Shown here piece after piece: positions 35,378 to 43,734 of a stretch of DNA of 64,000 nucleotides. The stretch spans positions 2,046,001 to 2,110,000 of the forward strand of contig NZ_SOAU01000001.1 in the NCBI RefSeq assembly GCF_004364865.1, read 5' to 3'. A program made the position numbers and the translations under genes. The notes below the pieces were generated by a model. The model had not been told where the DNA came from. It saw only the letters and a list, made by a program, of their open reading frames with translations, and searched no databases. Each line of letters starts with the position of its first letter. The first letter of the stretch is position 1. Source of the DNA: Ilumatobacter fluminis. Its GTDB lineage: Bacteria > Actinomycetota > Acidimicrobiia > Acidimicrobiales > Ilumatobacteraceae.

Positions 35378-35913
35378 AGACCGGGATCACCCTCGAGCTC
35401 GACAACGGCCTGTTCCAGGTCGTCGAGTTTCAGCACGTCAAGCCCGGCAAGGGTGGCGCCTTCGTGCGCACCAAGCTGCGCAACGTCAAGTCCGGCAACG
35501 TCTTCGACCGCACGTTCAACGCGGGTATCCGCGTCGAGCAGGCGATCATCCGCCGCGAAGACATGCAGTTCCTCTACCGCGACGGCGACGACTACGTGTT
35601 CATGAACAACGAGTCGTACGAGCAGATGAACGTCGCCCCGGTCGCCCTCGGCGACGCCGCCGACTACCTGATCGAGGGCATGACCGCCCAGGTCGCGTTC
35701 CACGAGGGCGAGATCATCGGCGTCGAGATCCCCGCCTCGGTCGAACTGACGATCACCGAGACCGAGCCCGGCCTGCAGGGCGACCGCAAGACGGGCGCCA
35801 CCAAGCCCGCCACCCTCGAGACCGGCAAGATCGTCAACGTCCCGCTGTTCATCGAGCAGGGCGAGAAGATCCGGGTCGACACTCGCAGCGGCGAGTACAT
35901 GACCCGCGTCTGA
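35350..35913 (+). CDS. efp: Elongation factor P
   Basis: Ribosome-binding factor that relieves stalling at consecutive prolines. The 187 residues form the three OB-like domains of EF-P. The tip loop of domain I is [10 protein letters not shown], with Lys-34 at the position that is modified in other bacteria. No modification enzyme (epmA, earP, ymfI-type) is in the window. [22 protein letters not shown] is the domain II/III signature. The ATG giving [12 protein letters not shown] lies inside the end of pepQ, suggesting coupled translation. nusB follows 13 bp later. Confidence 0.97.
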   Translation: MPAITTNDLKTGITLELDNGLFQVVEFQHVKPGKGGAFVRTKLRNVKSGNVFDRTFNAGIRVEQAIIRREDMQFLYRDGDDYVFMNNESYEQMNVAPVALGDAADYLIEGMTAQVAFHEGEIIGVEIPASVELTITETEPGLQGDRKTGATKPATLETGKIVNVPLFIEQGEKIRVDTRSGEYMTRV

Positions 35914-35926
35914 TCGGACGAGCCTG

Positions 35927-36334
35927 ATGGAACGCCCCGACGAGCGGTCCGACGCGCGCGAACGTGCGTTGTACCTGCTCTACGAAGCCCACTCGAAGGG
36001 CATCGCCCCGGTCGACACGATCGACCTCCAGGTGATCGAACCCGACGAACTCACCCAGGAACTCGTTCGCGGTGTCGGCGACCACCTCGAACGGCTCGAC
36101 GGGATGATCGACGAACGGGCCCACGGCTGGACGCTCGCCCGCATGCCCGTACTCGACCTCAACGTGATGCGCCTCGGTGCCTACGAACTGCTCGAGCGGC
36201 CCCACGTGCCGACCGCCGTCGTCCTCAACGAGGCGGTCGAACTCGCCAAGCGCTTCTCGACCGACGACTCCGGCCGGTTCGTGAACGGCGTCCTCGCGGC
36301 GATCGCGACCGACGCCCGCCCGACCGCCGACTGA
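35927..36334 (+). CDS. nusB: Transcription antitermination factor NusB
   Basis: All-helical RNA-binding protein of 135 residues that joins NusE on boxA RNA to allow read-through of rRNA operons. Family marks are RSDARERALYLLYEAHSKG at the start, ARMPVLDLNVMRLGAYELL, TAVVLNEAVELAKRFSTDDSGRFVNGVLAA and the short C-terminus. It ends the aroQ-pepQ-efp-nusB unit, an order conserved in actinobacteria. In many relatives pyrR comes next; here 6.9 kb of other genes intervene. Confidence 0.95.
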   Translation: MERPDERSDARERALYLLYEAHSKGIAPVDTIDLQVIEPDELTQELVRGVGDHLERLDGMIDERAHGWTLARMPVLDLNVMRLGAYELLERPHVPTAVVLNEAVELAKRFSTDDSGRFVNGVLAAIATDARPTAD

Positions 36335-36359
36335 ACCGGTTCTGCCCCGACGAGAGGGG

Positions 36360-36365
36360 TAGGGT
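36360..36365 (+). promoter_or_regulatory. -10 box, leaderless type
   Basis: TAGGGT, 8 nt before the ATG of the first membrane protein of the nusB-pyrR block. Confidence 0.5.
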
Positions 36366-36373
36366 CGCTGACC

Positions 36374-37837
36374 ATGCGGGCCGAGGAGTCGTGGCGATAC
36401 TTCGTCTGCCTCGGCGTCGGGCTGCTGTTGTTCGTCCTGCTCGGCCCCGGCTGGTCGTCCGGGTTCGAGTCGCCGTTCCCCGACTCCTCGTCGTACGTCG
36501 CCGTTGCCGACATCGGGCCGTTCTCGATCGACTTCTGGTTCGCCGAGCGGCCACCCACGTACCCACTCCTCGTCTGGCTCGTCGGGCCGTCGGCCCGGGC
36601 GATCGTCCTCGCGCAGACGCTGATCTGGGTGGCTGCGTCGACCTACCTCGCCGTCACCCTGTGGCAGCAACTGTCGAACCGGATCGTCCGGCTCGTGACG
36701 ATCGTGGCTGTCGGCGCCGTGCTCATCGAGACGCGCTGGATGTTCTGGCACACCCTCGTACTCACCGAGTCACTCTCGAACTCGCTCGTCCTGGCATGGC
36801 TCGCGGCATGGATCCGATGGTTCGCCGCACCGAGTGGCCGCCGCCTCGCCGGTGCGGTCGTCCTCACGGCAGCGTGGATGCTGCTGCGCGACTCCAACGC
36901 CGTGACGTTGACGGCGTCGCTGATCCCGCTCGTGGTGGCCGGGTTCGTGTGGGAGCGACGTCGTCCGGGGGAGCGGGTTCGGGGTCTGGTGACCGCCTCG
37001 GTGATCCTGATCCTGGTCGGGGTGTTCTCCGGCATCGGGCAGTGGCACACCTCGCGAGGCGAGGTGACGTTCCACAACAACGTCGGGCTGCGCTGGTTGC
37101 CCGACGAGTCGATGCGGGAGTGGATGATCGACCACGGCATGCCGTTCGACGAAGCCCTCGCCGAACGCACCGGGGGCGACGCCTGGGCCGACGGTGAGGC
37201 GTTCCTGCGAGACCCTCGTCTCGAGGAGTATCGGGACTGGGCATCGGGCCCGGGCCGTATCGCCGCCGGATGGTCGTTCGTCGCCCGCAGCCCCTGGTAC
37301 ATCGACCGGTTCGTCGACGAGTTGCCGATCCACACCGACTCGGGTTTCGCGGCCTACGACGCCCACCGGGTCGGCGAGCAGTTCCCCGACACCGTGCTGG
37401 GCCCGCTCGACCCGACCGGATCCCGATGGTCGATGGCGCTGTGGGGGCTCGCTGCGATCGGTGCGATCGCAGCGGCGTTCGCCGTCCGACGATGGCTCGG
37501 CGTGCTCATCACCTTCCTCGTGGTGCCGATCGCCGTCGATCTCTATCTCGTCTACGTCGCCGACGCGATCGAGGTGGGTCGTCACCTCGCCGGGCCGATG
37601 TTCCGGATGTCGATCGTCTGCATCGTCGCCGCCGGCCTGACGGCCGACGCACTCCTCGCACGACGCACGGACGGCAACGAGCACCACGACAGCGACCCGC
37701 CCGACAGCCACGAGCACGATCCCGACGATGGCCCCGGCGACGACCCCGGCGACGACCACCGCGACGATCGGCACGACACGGCCGAGTCCGGAGCCCGCCC
37801 GATGACCGACTCGCCCGGCGGCGCGGTGACGACGTGA
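36374..37837 (+). CDS. Polytopic membrane protein, GT-C-like
   Basis: A 487-residue protein with about nine to eleven hydrophobic helices. The first loop (ESPFPDSSSYVAVADIG) has the acidic residues often seen in the extracytoplasmic loop of GT-C polyprenyl-phosphate sugar transferases, and WFAERPPTYPLLVWLVG continues the theme, but I cannot assign a named family. The last 60 residues are a cytoplasmic His/Asp-rich tail (EHHDSDPPDSHEHDPDD and DDHRDDRHD) of low complexity that could bind metal. Its stop overlaps the GTG of the next, larger membrane protein, so the two probably work together on a surface glycan or lipid. Confidence 0.7.
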   Translation: MRAEESWRYFVCLGVGLLLFVLLGPGWSSGFESPFPDSSSYVAVADIGPFSIDFWFAERPPTYPLLVWLVGPSARAIVLAQTLIWVAASTYLAVTLWQQLSNRIVRLVTIVAVGAVLIETRWMFWHTLVLTESLSNSLVLAWLAAWIRWFAAPSGRRLAGAVVLTAAWMLLRDSNAVTLTASLIPLVVAGFVWERRRPGERVRGLVTASVILILVGVFSGIGQWHTSRGEVTFHNNVGLRWLPDESMREWMIDHGMPFDEALAERTGGDAWADGEAFLRDPRLEEYRDWASGPGRIAAGWSFVARSPWYIDRFVDELPIHTDSGFAAYDAHRVGEQFPDTVLGPLDPTGSRWSMALWGLAAIGAIAAAFAVRRWLGVLITFLVVPIAVDLYLVYVADAIEVGRHLAGPMFRMSIVCIVAAGLTADALLARRTDGNEHHDSDPPDSHEHDPDDGPGDDPGDDHRDDRHDTAESGARPMTDSPGGAVTT

Positions 37838-40044
37838 GCGACCTCGACGACGAGACGGCCGTGGACGGCGTGGACGAGGTCGTGAACGAGCGCGACGCGG
37901 GCAGCGCAGCCGCGCGGCGGCTCACCGACGAGTCGCTCGCCGAGCGGTCGAACGGTGGATCGACCGAGCAGGAACCGACGGGCGGCCATCACCCGACGGG
38001 AGGCGAGTCGGACACCAGCTTCGCCGGTGCCGCCGCGGCGTGGGGGCCGTGGGGGGCTTGGGGCGTTGCGGTCAGCTGCACCCTGATGGTGCTGGTCGCC
38101 GCTGCATCGTTGTTCTGGATGGAAGCCCGCGGCGCCGACTTCGACCCGCAGTACATGCGCACCGTCGTCGAGCGAACCATCCGATTCGGTGGCAGCTACT
38201 ACGAGAACGCCGTCCACAACAAGGGCCCGCTCGAACCGTTCCTGTACGAGATCGCGCGCCGGGTCGGTGGATTCGACGGCTTCTGGTTCATGATCGCCTT
38301 GCTGAGCCTCGCCGCGGCGTGTTGCGTCGGCGCGGCCGCTCACGTCGTGACGCGTCTGGCCGGTGGCCCGGCCGTGATCGGTGCCTCCGTGGCCGCAGGA
38401 ACGATCGTCCACTTCACCCTGTCGGGTGCCGACTACGCAGGGGTCCTCTACGCCCGCAACATCACCGTCGCCCTGCTCTGCGTCATCGTCGTGATCGCCG
38501 GCACCGATGCCTGCTGGACCACCGGCCGACGTCGCATCGCCTCGGCGGCCGGGTGCGGCGTGCTGGCCGGTCTCGCCGTGCAGACGCTGCTGACCACCGT
38601 GTTCGCCGGGTCGGTGGTCCTGCTCTGGGTCGTGTGGCGGCGCGGCCGACTCGAGACGCCCCGCTCTCGGGCCGGTGTGTGGATCGTCATCGGCGGTGCC
38701 GTCGGCCTGGTCTCGGCACCGATCTGGTACCTACTGCGTGGTTCGTGGCGTGACTTCGTCGACGGATGGTGGGTCTACGCCCGATTCATGAGCGAAGCCA
38801 CCGACCGCTCCCTCGCCGACCAGGGCCGGCTCGGTTGGGACTCGCTGTTCGAGTACTACCGCGAACGGCCCGAAGTGGTCGTGTTCGTCGTGCTGTGGGG
38901 TGTCGTCACGCTCGTCCGCTGGCATCGCCTCGACGGCGCGCAGCGGGCGCTCCGCCTCATGATCGGCGCCTGGTTCGCTGCGGCGTGGGTCGAGCTGATC
39001 CTGAGCCAGCGCTACTCCTCGCACTACTTCGCGGTGCTCGCCGTGCCGACACTGCTGATGCTCGCCGACCTCGTCGGGCAGGCGACGGCCCGCTTGGCTC
39101 GGACCGGGGCGACGCATCCGATCTTGGCGTGGATGCCGGCGCTCGCGATCGTGCTGTCGCTACAGATCGGCGCACTCGAAGGTCTCCGCGTCGGGGTCGA
39201 GTCGATGTGGGCGGTGCAGTCGACGGAGGAGTTCACCGAGCGGCGGGAGTCGGGATACAGCGGCCGGAGCCACACGATGCGGGCCACACTCGACGCCGTC
39301 TCCGACGAGCAGGATCCGATCCTCGCGTGGACCAGTTATCCGTGGACCTACATCGACCTGCACCGCACCTCGGCCACCCGCTACATCTGGAAGACGTTCC
39401 TGCTCGGCGAGATCTATCTCGGTCGGACGAGCGAGGAGTTCGTGCTCGACGGCACCTGGGATCGCTTCGCCGACGACCTCGCCGAGAGCGACCCGGTCGC
39501 GTTCGTGGTCGAGTCGGGGAACCCCGTCGACGAGTCGACACCGTTCGCCGATGTCGTGGAGTCGGACTTCACGCCGGTGTGGGAAGACGGCGACGGCACC
39601 CTGTCGTTCCGCAACGACGTCGCCGAGTGGCTCGAACCGAACACTGCGGGCACGCCGGTCGACCTGGCCGACGGCGACCTCATCGCGACCGACGAACCGG
39701 TCCGCCTCGACGCCGGGCTCGACCCGGTCGTGCCGGTCGTCGAGATCGGGCTGACCGGAACGGGGGGCGTCGACGCCTCGCTCACCATCAACCGCACCAA
39801 CGGCAGCGTCGACGTCGACTCGTGGCGCAGCGGTGTCGCGAACTGGGTCCGCAACGTGCCGGCCCCGCCCGACGCCGGCGTGACGATCATCGTCGCCGAC
39901 GACGCCGTGCTCATGGCGATCGACGGCGTCGTCGCCGGTGCGGTGTCTCGCGAGCCCGTCACCGCCGTGTGGATCACGACGGGAGCCGACGCCCTCCTCG
40001 ATCCGGTCGAGTCGTCGGCCGAGCCGCCAGGTTCCGGCGGCTGA
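37834..40044 (+). CDS. GT39-like membrane glycosyltransferase with C-terminal soluble domain
   Basis: A 736-residue membrane protein. A polar N-terminus (about 75 aa) precedes roughly ten helices up to residue 450. The segment ARGADFDPQYMRTVV, then GGSYYENAVHNKGPLEPFLY, matches the first-loop pattern of the GT39/ArnT-like class (acidic residue, then a NKGPL-type motif after helix 1), so transfer of a sugar from a polyprenyl-phosphate donor outside the membrane is likely. The last 280 residues are soluble, acidic and unassigned (DPVVPVVEIGLTGTGG). Coupled to the preceding membrane protein by GTGA. Convergent with the amidohydrolase, 15 bp away. Confidence 0.72.
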   Translation: MSDLDDETAVDGVDEVVNERDAGSAAARRLTDESLAERSNGGSTEQEPTGGHHPTGGESDTSFAGAAAAWGPWGAWGVAVSCTLMVLVAAASLFWMEARGADFDPQYMRTVVERTIRFGGSYYENAVHNKGPLEPFLYEIARRVGGFDGFWFMIALLSLAAACCVGAAAHVVTRLAGGPAVIGASVAAGTIVHFTLSGADYAGVLYARNITVALLCVIVVIAGTDACWTTGRRRIASAAGCGVLAGLAVQTLLTTVFAGSVVLLWVVWRRGRLETPRSRAGVWIVIGGAVGLVSAPIWYLLRGSWRDFVDGWWVYARFMSEATDRSLADQGRLGWDSLFEYYRERPEVVVFVVLWGVVTLVRWHRLDGAQRALRLMIGAWFAAAWVELILSQRYSSHYFAVLAVPTLLMLADLVGQATARLARTGATHPILAWMPALAIVLSLQIGALEGLRVGVESMWAVQSTEEFTERRESGYSGRSHTMRATLDAVSDEQDPILAWTSYPWTYIDLHRTSATRYIWKTFLLGEIYLGRTSEEFVLDGTWDRFADDLAESDPVAFVVESGNPVDESTPFADVVESDFTPVWEDGDGTLSFRNDVAEWLEPNTAGTPVDLADGDLIATDEPVRLDAGLDPVVPVVEIGLTGTGGVDASLTINRTNGSVDVDSWRSGVANWVRNVPAPPDAGVTIIVADDAVLMAIDGVVAGAVSREPVTAVWITTGADALLDPVESSAEPPGSGG

Positions 40045-40059
40045 GACCCGACGTGACGC

Positions 40060-41769
40060 TCAGCGGGGACCGCGGACGAGTCGGCCCGGCAGCTCCCCGG
40101 TGAACTCGTCGTCGGTCACGGTCTCGACGCCGGCGCAGAACGTGTGGCGGTAGCCGCTCGCCTTCTGCACGAGGCGGGGAGCACCGCCGGGGAGGTCCCA
40201 GGCCATGCGCGGCTTGCCGAACGTGAGGGCGTCGTAGTCGATCACGTTGATGTCGGCCCGCATCCCGGGCGCCAGCAGCCCACGATCGCCGAGCCCGTAC
40301 AGCTCGGCGGTCTGGCGGGTCTGACGATGCACGACGTACTCGAGCGGCATCTTCGGGCCGCGGGTGCGATCGCGCGTCCAGTGGGTCAGCATGAACGTCG
40401 GGCAGCCGCCGTCGCAGATCACCCGCACGTGGGCGCCGGCATCGGCGAGACCCATTCGGGTGCCGGGATGCATGTGCGCCTCGTAGTTGAACGACAGGTC
40501 GCCGTAGCTGTAGTTGAAGAACGGCGAATAGAGCATCCCGTGACCGTCGGCGGACAGCAGATGATCGATGACCAGCTCGATGGGGGAGACCCCGGTGCGC
40601 CCGGCGACCGAGCCGATCGAATCGTCGGGGTGCGGCTCGTAGTCGATGTCGCCGTCCGCGACCGCCCACGTCTTCCACATCGTGCCGAGCACGACCTTCT
40701 CGAAGAAGCCGTCGTCGTCGGGCGTCTCGGCGATCAGCCGGTCGCGGACCGGACCCGACCGGAGTGCGGCACACCGCTCGGCGAGGGGCAGGTCGGCGAT
40801 CTCGCCGTAGGCCGGGTGGAACATCAGCGGGTGATAGCTGCCCTCCAGGCACATCAGCAGACCGACGGTACGACCGTGCACCTGGGCGACGATCGGGATG
40901 CCGTCGGCGATCGCCTCGTCGAGCTTGTCGAGCACCTCGCGCCACAGGTCGGGCGCCTGGTCGAACTGGCTGAAGTTGACGCTGACGGTGCGTCCGAAGC
41001 GGCTGGCCAGCTCTCTCATCCACGGCCACTCGCGCTCGGGCAGGATCGCGTGTTCCGGGGCGAACTGGAACACCCCGTGACCGACGTCCTGCATCGCTGC
41101 GGCGATGGCGAACAGTTCGTCGGATTCGACCATCGTGCCCGGCACCAGTTCGCCCGACTTCGACTTGTGCAGCGGGGTGCGGCTCGTGGAGAAGCCCAGC
41201 GCGCCGGCGCGCAGACCGTCGGCGACGATCGACGCCATCCGCTCGAGGTCGTCGGCCGTCGCCGGGTTGTTGACGCCGCTGCGGTCGCCCATGACGTAGC
41301 CGCGCACGGCGCTGTGTGGTACCTGGGCGCCGAGGTCGAGTACGTAGTGGCGGCGATCGAGCGCGTCGAGATACTCGGTGAACGACTCCCACTCCCACTG
41401 GATGCCTTCGGTCAACGCGGTGCCGGGGATGTCCTCGACGCCCTCCATCACCTCGATCAGCCACTCGTGCTTGTCGGGCTGAGCGGGTGCGAAGCCGACG
41501 CCGCAGTTGCCCATGACCGCCGTGGTGACCCCGTGCCACGACGACGGGGTGAGGTACGGGTCCCAGGTGGCCTGGGCGTCGTAGTGCGTGTGCACGTCGA
41601 CGAAGCCGGGGGTGACGAGCAGGCCGTCGGCATCGATCTCGCGCGTGCCGGCGCCGACGTCGCTTCCGACTTCGACGACGCGATCGCCGTCGATCGCGAT
41701 GTCGGCGTTGCGAGCGGGGCCGCCCGACCCGTCGATCACGTTCCCCCTGCGGATCACCAGATCATGCAT
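40060..41769 (-). CDS. N-acyl-D-amino-acid deacylase family amidohydrolase
   Basis: A 569-residue metal-dependent amidohydrolase of the D-aminoacylase group. It opens with DLVIRRGNVIDGSGGPARNADIAI, then the metal-binding GFVDVHTHYDAQATWDP (HxH) and SSWHGVTTAVMGNCGVGFAP with the Cys typical of the group. Further ligands fall in VHGRTVGLLMCLEGSYHP and MHPGTRMGLADAGAHV. The C-terminal barrel edge reads LLAPGMRADINVIDYDALTFGKPRM. Whether it deacylates N-acyl-D-amino acids is not certain, since the group includes other activities. The ATG has TACCGT 6 nt upstream. Confidence 0.88.
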   Translation of the reverse strand: MHDLVIRRGNVIDGSGGPARNADIAIDGDRVVEVGSDVGAGTREIDADGLLVTPGFVDVHTHYDAQATWDPYLTPSSWHGVTTAVMGNCGVGFAPAQPDKHEWLIEVMEGVEDIPGTALTEGIQWEWESFTEYLDALDRRHYVLDLGAQVPHSAVRGYVMGDRSGVNNPATADDLERMASIVADGLRAGALGFSTSRTPLHKSKSGELVPGTMVESDELFAIAAAMQDVGHGVFQFAPEHAILPEREWPWMRELASRFGRTVSVNFSQFDQAPDLWREVLDKLDEAIADGIPIVAQVHGRTVGLLMCLEGSYHPLMFHPAYGEIADLPLAERCAALRSGPVRDRLIAETPDDDGFFEKVVLGTMWKTWAVADGDIDYEPHPDDSIGSVAGRTGVSPIELVIDHLLSADGHGMLYSPFFNYSYGDLSFNYEAHMHPGTRMGLADAGAHVRVICDGGCPTFMLTHWTRDRTRGPKMPLEYVVHRQTRQTAELYGLGDRGLLAPGMRADINVIDYDALTFGKPRMAWDLPGGAPRLVQKASGYRHTFCAGVETVTDDEFTGELPGRLVRGPR

Positions 41770-41775
41770 GGAACC

Positions 41776-41781
41776 ACGGTA
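41776..41781 (-). promoter_or_regulatory. -10 box of the amidohydrolase
   Basis: TACCGT on the minus strand, 6 nt before the ATG. On the plus strand an overlapping TAGTGG (41780-41785) faces the other way, a weaker -10 candidate for the divergent gene at 41800. Confidence 0.45.
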
Positions 41782-41799
41782 GTGGACCATCATGAAGGC

Positions 41800-42510
41800 G
41801 TGACGACGGAGCACCACGGCGCCGAGCAGGCCGACGACGCGTCCGACGACGACGGATCGTCCCGAGCGCTTCGCCGGGCGTGGTTCGGTGTGGCCGTGCT
41901 CGCCGTGGCGATGGCGGGGTTGCTCGTCGGCACCGGGTTCGACCTCGGATCGTTGTTCGGCGGTGACGATCCGCCCGATCCGCTCGCCGGTCTCGACGAG
42001 ATCGATTGGTCGACCGGCGTGGTGGTCGCCGGCGACGAGCACGACGGCGTGGGCGCCGACATGGTGCTGGCCGTCGGCGGTGACGACGCACGATGCGTCG
42101 GCATCCGAACCGACCCGGGCGACGAGCCGGCCCCCGTTCGGTGCGGTCTCGACGGGTTCATCAACCGGTGGGACGATCCGCAGGCGCAAGCGACCGTCCT
42201 GAGCGACTACTTCGGCTTCCTCGACGAGGTCGTGGTCGCCGACGGCGACGGCACCTGGACCAACGTGCTCGCCGGCGCCGTCAGCCCTCAGGTCGTGCGG
42301 GTGACCGCTCATCTCGGCGACGGCGGCGAGTACAGCTTCGTGACCCGCAACGAGGGCGGCTGGTTCGTGGCCGTCCTGCCGGCGTCGATCACCGATCCCG
42401 ACGTCGAGACGGGCGAGCTGCTCAACGGTCCGGTCGAACTCGACCTGTACGACGACGAGGGCAACCGCATCACCGTCATCGACCTGACCCGGCCACCGGA
42501 GTTCCTGTGA
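41800..42510 (+). CDS. Membrane-anchored protein of unknown function
   Basis: A 236-residue protein with an acidic N-terminus (GAEQADDASDDDGSS), one transmembrane helix (about 28-46, WFGVAVLAVAMAGLLVG) and a 190-residue exported domain rich in Asp and Gly. Two cysteines (DARCVGI and PVRCGLDG, about 90 and 105) could pair. No family is recognised. The GTG start overlaps the TGA of a three-codon ATG ORF (41792-41803). The stop overlaps the next GTG by 4 nt, so it is co-translated with the phosphatase downstream. Confidence 0.68.
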   Translation: MTTEHHGAEQADDASDDDGSSRALRRAWFGVAVLAVAMAGLLVGTGFDLGSLFGGDDPPDPLAGLDEIDWSTGVVVAGDEHDGVGADMVLAVGGDDARCVGIRTDPGDEPAPVRCGLDGFINRWDDPQAQATVLSDYFGFLDEVVVADGDGTWTNVLAGAVSPQVVRVTAHLGDGGEYSFVTRNEGGWFVAVLPASITDPDVETGELLNGPVELDLYDDEGNRITVIDLTRPPEFL

Positions 42511-43142
42511 CGCAACGATTCGACACCCGCCACACCGACGTGCCGCAGTTGTTGGTGATCCGGCACGGCCAGACCGAGTGGTCGAAGGTCGGCAAGCACA
42601 CCGGCCGCACCGACATCCCGCTCACCGACGTCGGTCGGGCCGAGGCGAGCGACGCCGCACTCACCCTCGAAGGCTGGAACCTCGTGCGGGCGTACTGCAG
42701 CCCGCTCCAGCGGGCACGCGAGACCGCCGAGATCGTGAGCCCGGCGTGCGGACTCGTCACCGATCCCGACCTCGTCGAGTGGGACTACGGCGACTTCGAG
42801 GGCGAGACCACCCCCGAATCGCGCAAGCGCATCCCCGACTGGTCGGTGTGGACGCACGAGATCACCGGCGGCGAGTCGTACGACGAGGTGGGGGAGCGGG
42901 CCGACCGGTTCCTCGCCCGGTTCGACGACGAGGTCCCCACCGGGAACGGCGTGGTGTTCGCCCACGGCCACTTCCTGGCGATCCTGATCGCCCGCTGGTG
43001 CGGCCTGCCTGCCATCGAGGGTCGCCGGTTCGCCTTGGCGACCGCGACGGTGAGCCTGCTGGGCTGGCATCGGGAGGATCGTGTGATCCGCGCCCTCAAC
43101 CATCGTGTCGGCCGAGTTCTCGACCCGCCGTTCCGAACCTGA
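42507..43142 (+). CDS. Histidine phosphatase family protein
   Basis: A 211-residue phosphatase of the phosphoglycerate-mutase-like family. The catalytic motif LVIRHGQTEW (His about 20) is followed by PLTDVGRAEA, SPLQRARETAEI, VEWDYGDFEGETT with the proton-donor Glu, and FAHGHFLAIL (second His). The ITGGESYDEVGERADRF stretch is typical of the CobC/GpmB-like subgroup. Substrate unknown; no cobalamin genes adjoin. Coupled to the membrane protein before it. The pyrR promoter begins directly after its stop. Confidence 0.9.
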   Translation: MTQRFDTRHTDVPQLLVIRHGQTEWSKVGKHTGRTDIPLTDVGRAEASDAALTLEGWNLVRAYCSPLQRARETAEIVSPACGLVTDPDLVEWDYGDFEGETTPESRKRIPDWSVWTHEITGGESYDEVGERADRFLARFDDEVPTGNGVVFAHGHFLAILIARWCGLPAIEGRRFALATATVSLLGWHREDRVIRALNHRVGRVLDPPFRT

Positions 43143-43156
43143 CCCGGTTTTCGCGC

Positions 43157-43210
43157 TAGGTTGCACGCCTGACCGTTAAGGCGGGTCCCGTGAGGCCCGA
43201 ACGGCAGGAG
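43157..43210 (+). promoter_or_regulatory. pyr operon promoter and PyrR-binding leader
   Basis: A TAGGTT -10 box (43157-43162) precedes a leader of about 47 nt. TCCCGTGAGG at 43186-43195 fits the PyrR-binding consensus UCCNGNGAGG. The flanking GGG (43183-43185) and CCC (43196-43198) extend it into a hairpin with loop CGUGA. AGGAG (43206-43210) lies 6 nt before the GTG of pyrR, just beyond the hairpin. No terminator stem with a U-tract follows, so control of translation, as described for mycobacteria, is more likely than attenuation. Confidence 0.65.
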
Positions 43211-43216
43211 TACAAC

Positions 43217-43723
43217 GTGAGTCACCCCAAACAGGTCCTCGGACCTGACGACGTGCGACGCGCGGTCACGCGCATGGCGCACGAGATCATCGAGCGCAAC
43301 CAGGGCACCTCGGGCATCGCCCTCGTCGGGTTGCAGCGAGGCGGCGTCTGGCTCGCCGAGGCGTTGGGCGAGGCGATCGCCCGCATCGGCACCACTGTTC
43401 CGGTCGGTTCCGTCGACTGCTCGCTCTACCGCGACGACATCGGCCTGCGACCCGTCTCACCCGGCAGCGTCAGCCAGATCGACTTCGACGTCGACGGTGC
43501 CACGATCGTTCTCGTCGACGACGTGCTGTACACCGGACGAACCGTGAAAGCGGCCCTCGACGCGATCACCGACTACGGCCGACCGACGGCGGTCCAACTC
43601 GCCGTGCTCGTCGACCGCGGCCACCGCGAACTGCCGATCCGGCCCGACTTCGTCGGCAAGAACCTGCCGACCTCGTCCGACGAACAAGTCGCCGCCACCG
43701 CCGACGGCGTCACGATCGCCTGA
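43217..43723 (+). CDS. pyrR: Bifunctional pyr operon regulator / uracil phosphoribosyltransferase
   Basis: A 168-residue RNA-binding protein of phosphoribosyltransferase fold that senses UMP/UTP and represses the pyr genes by binding leader RNA; it may also convert uracil and PRPP to UMP. The PRPP loop is TIVLVDDVLYTGRTVKAALD (about 96-115). Other marks are ALVGLQRGGVWLA, SVDCSLYRDDI and VLVDRGHRELPIRPDFVGKNLPTS. The GTG at 43217 with AGGAG 6 nt upstream is preferred over a GTG at 43190, which lies in the PyrR site. It is the first gene of the operon and has a matching RNA target in its leader. Confidence 0.96.
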   Translation: MSHPKQVLGPDDVRRAVTRMAHEIIERNQGTSGIALVGLQRGGVWLAEALGEAIARIGTTVPVGSVDCSLYRDDIGLRPVSPGSVSQIDFDVDGATIVLVDDVLYTGRTVKAALDAITDYGRPTAVQLAVLVDRGHRELPIRPDFVGKNLPTSSDEQVAATADGVTIA

Positions 43724-43734
43724 GGAACCCGCCC

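Noticed and set aside
40060-42312. Extended 750-codon amidohydrolase
   Set aside because: The family N-terminus begins at the ATG at 41769; the extra upstream part is antisense to the divergent membrane-anchored protein gene.
43190-43216. Upstream GTG as the pyrR start
   Set aside because: It falls within the PyrR hairpin and lacks a ribosome site, while GTG 43217 has AGGAG at proper distance and aligns with the family.
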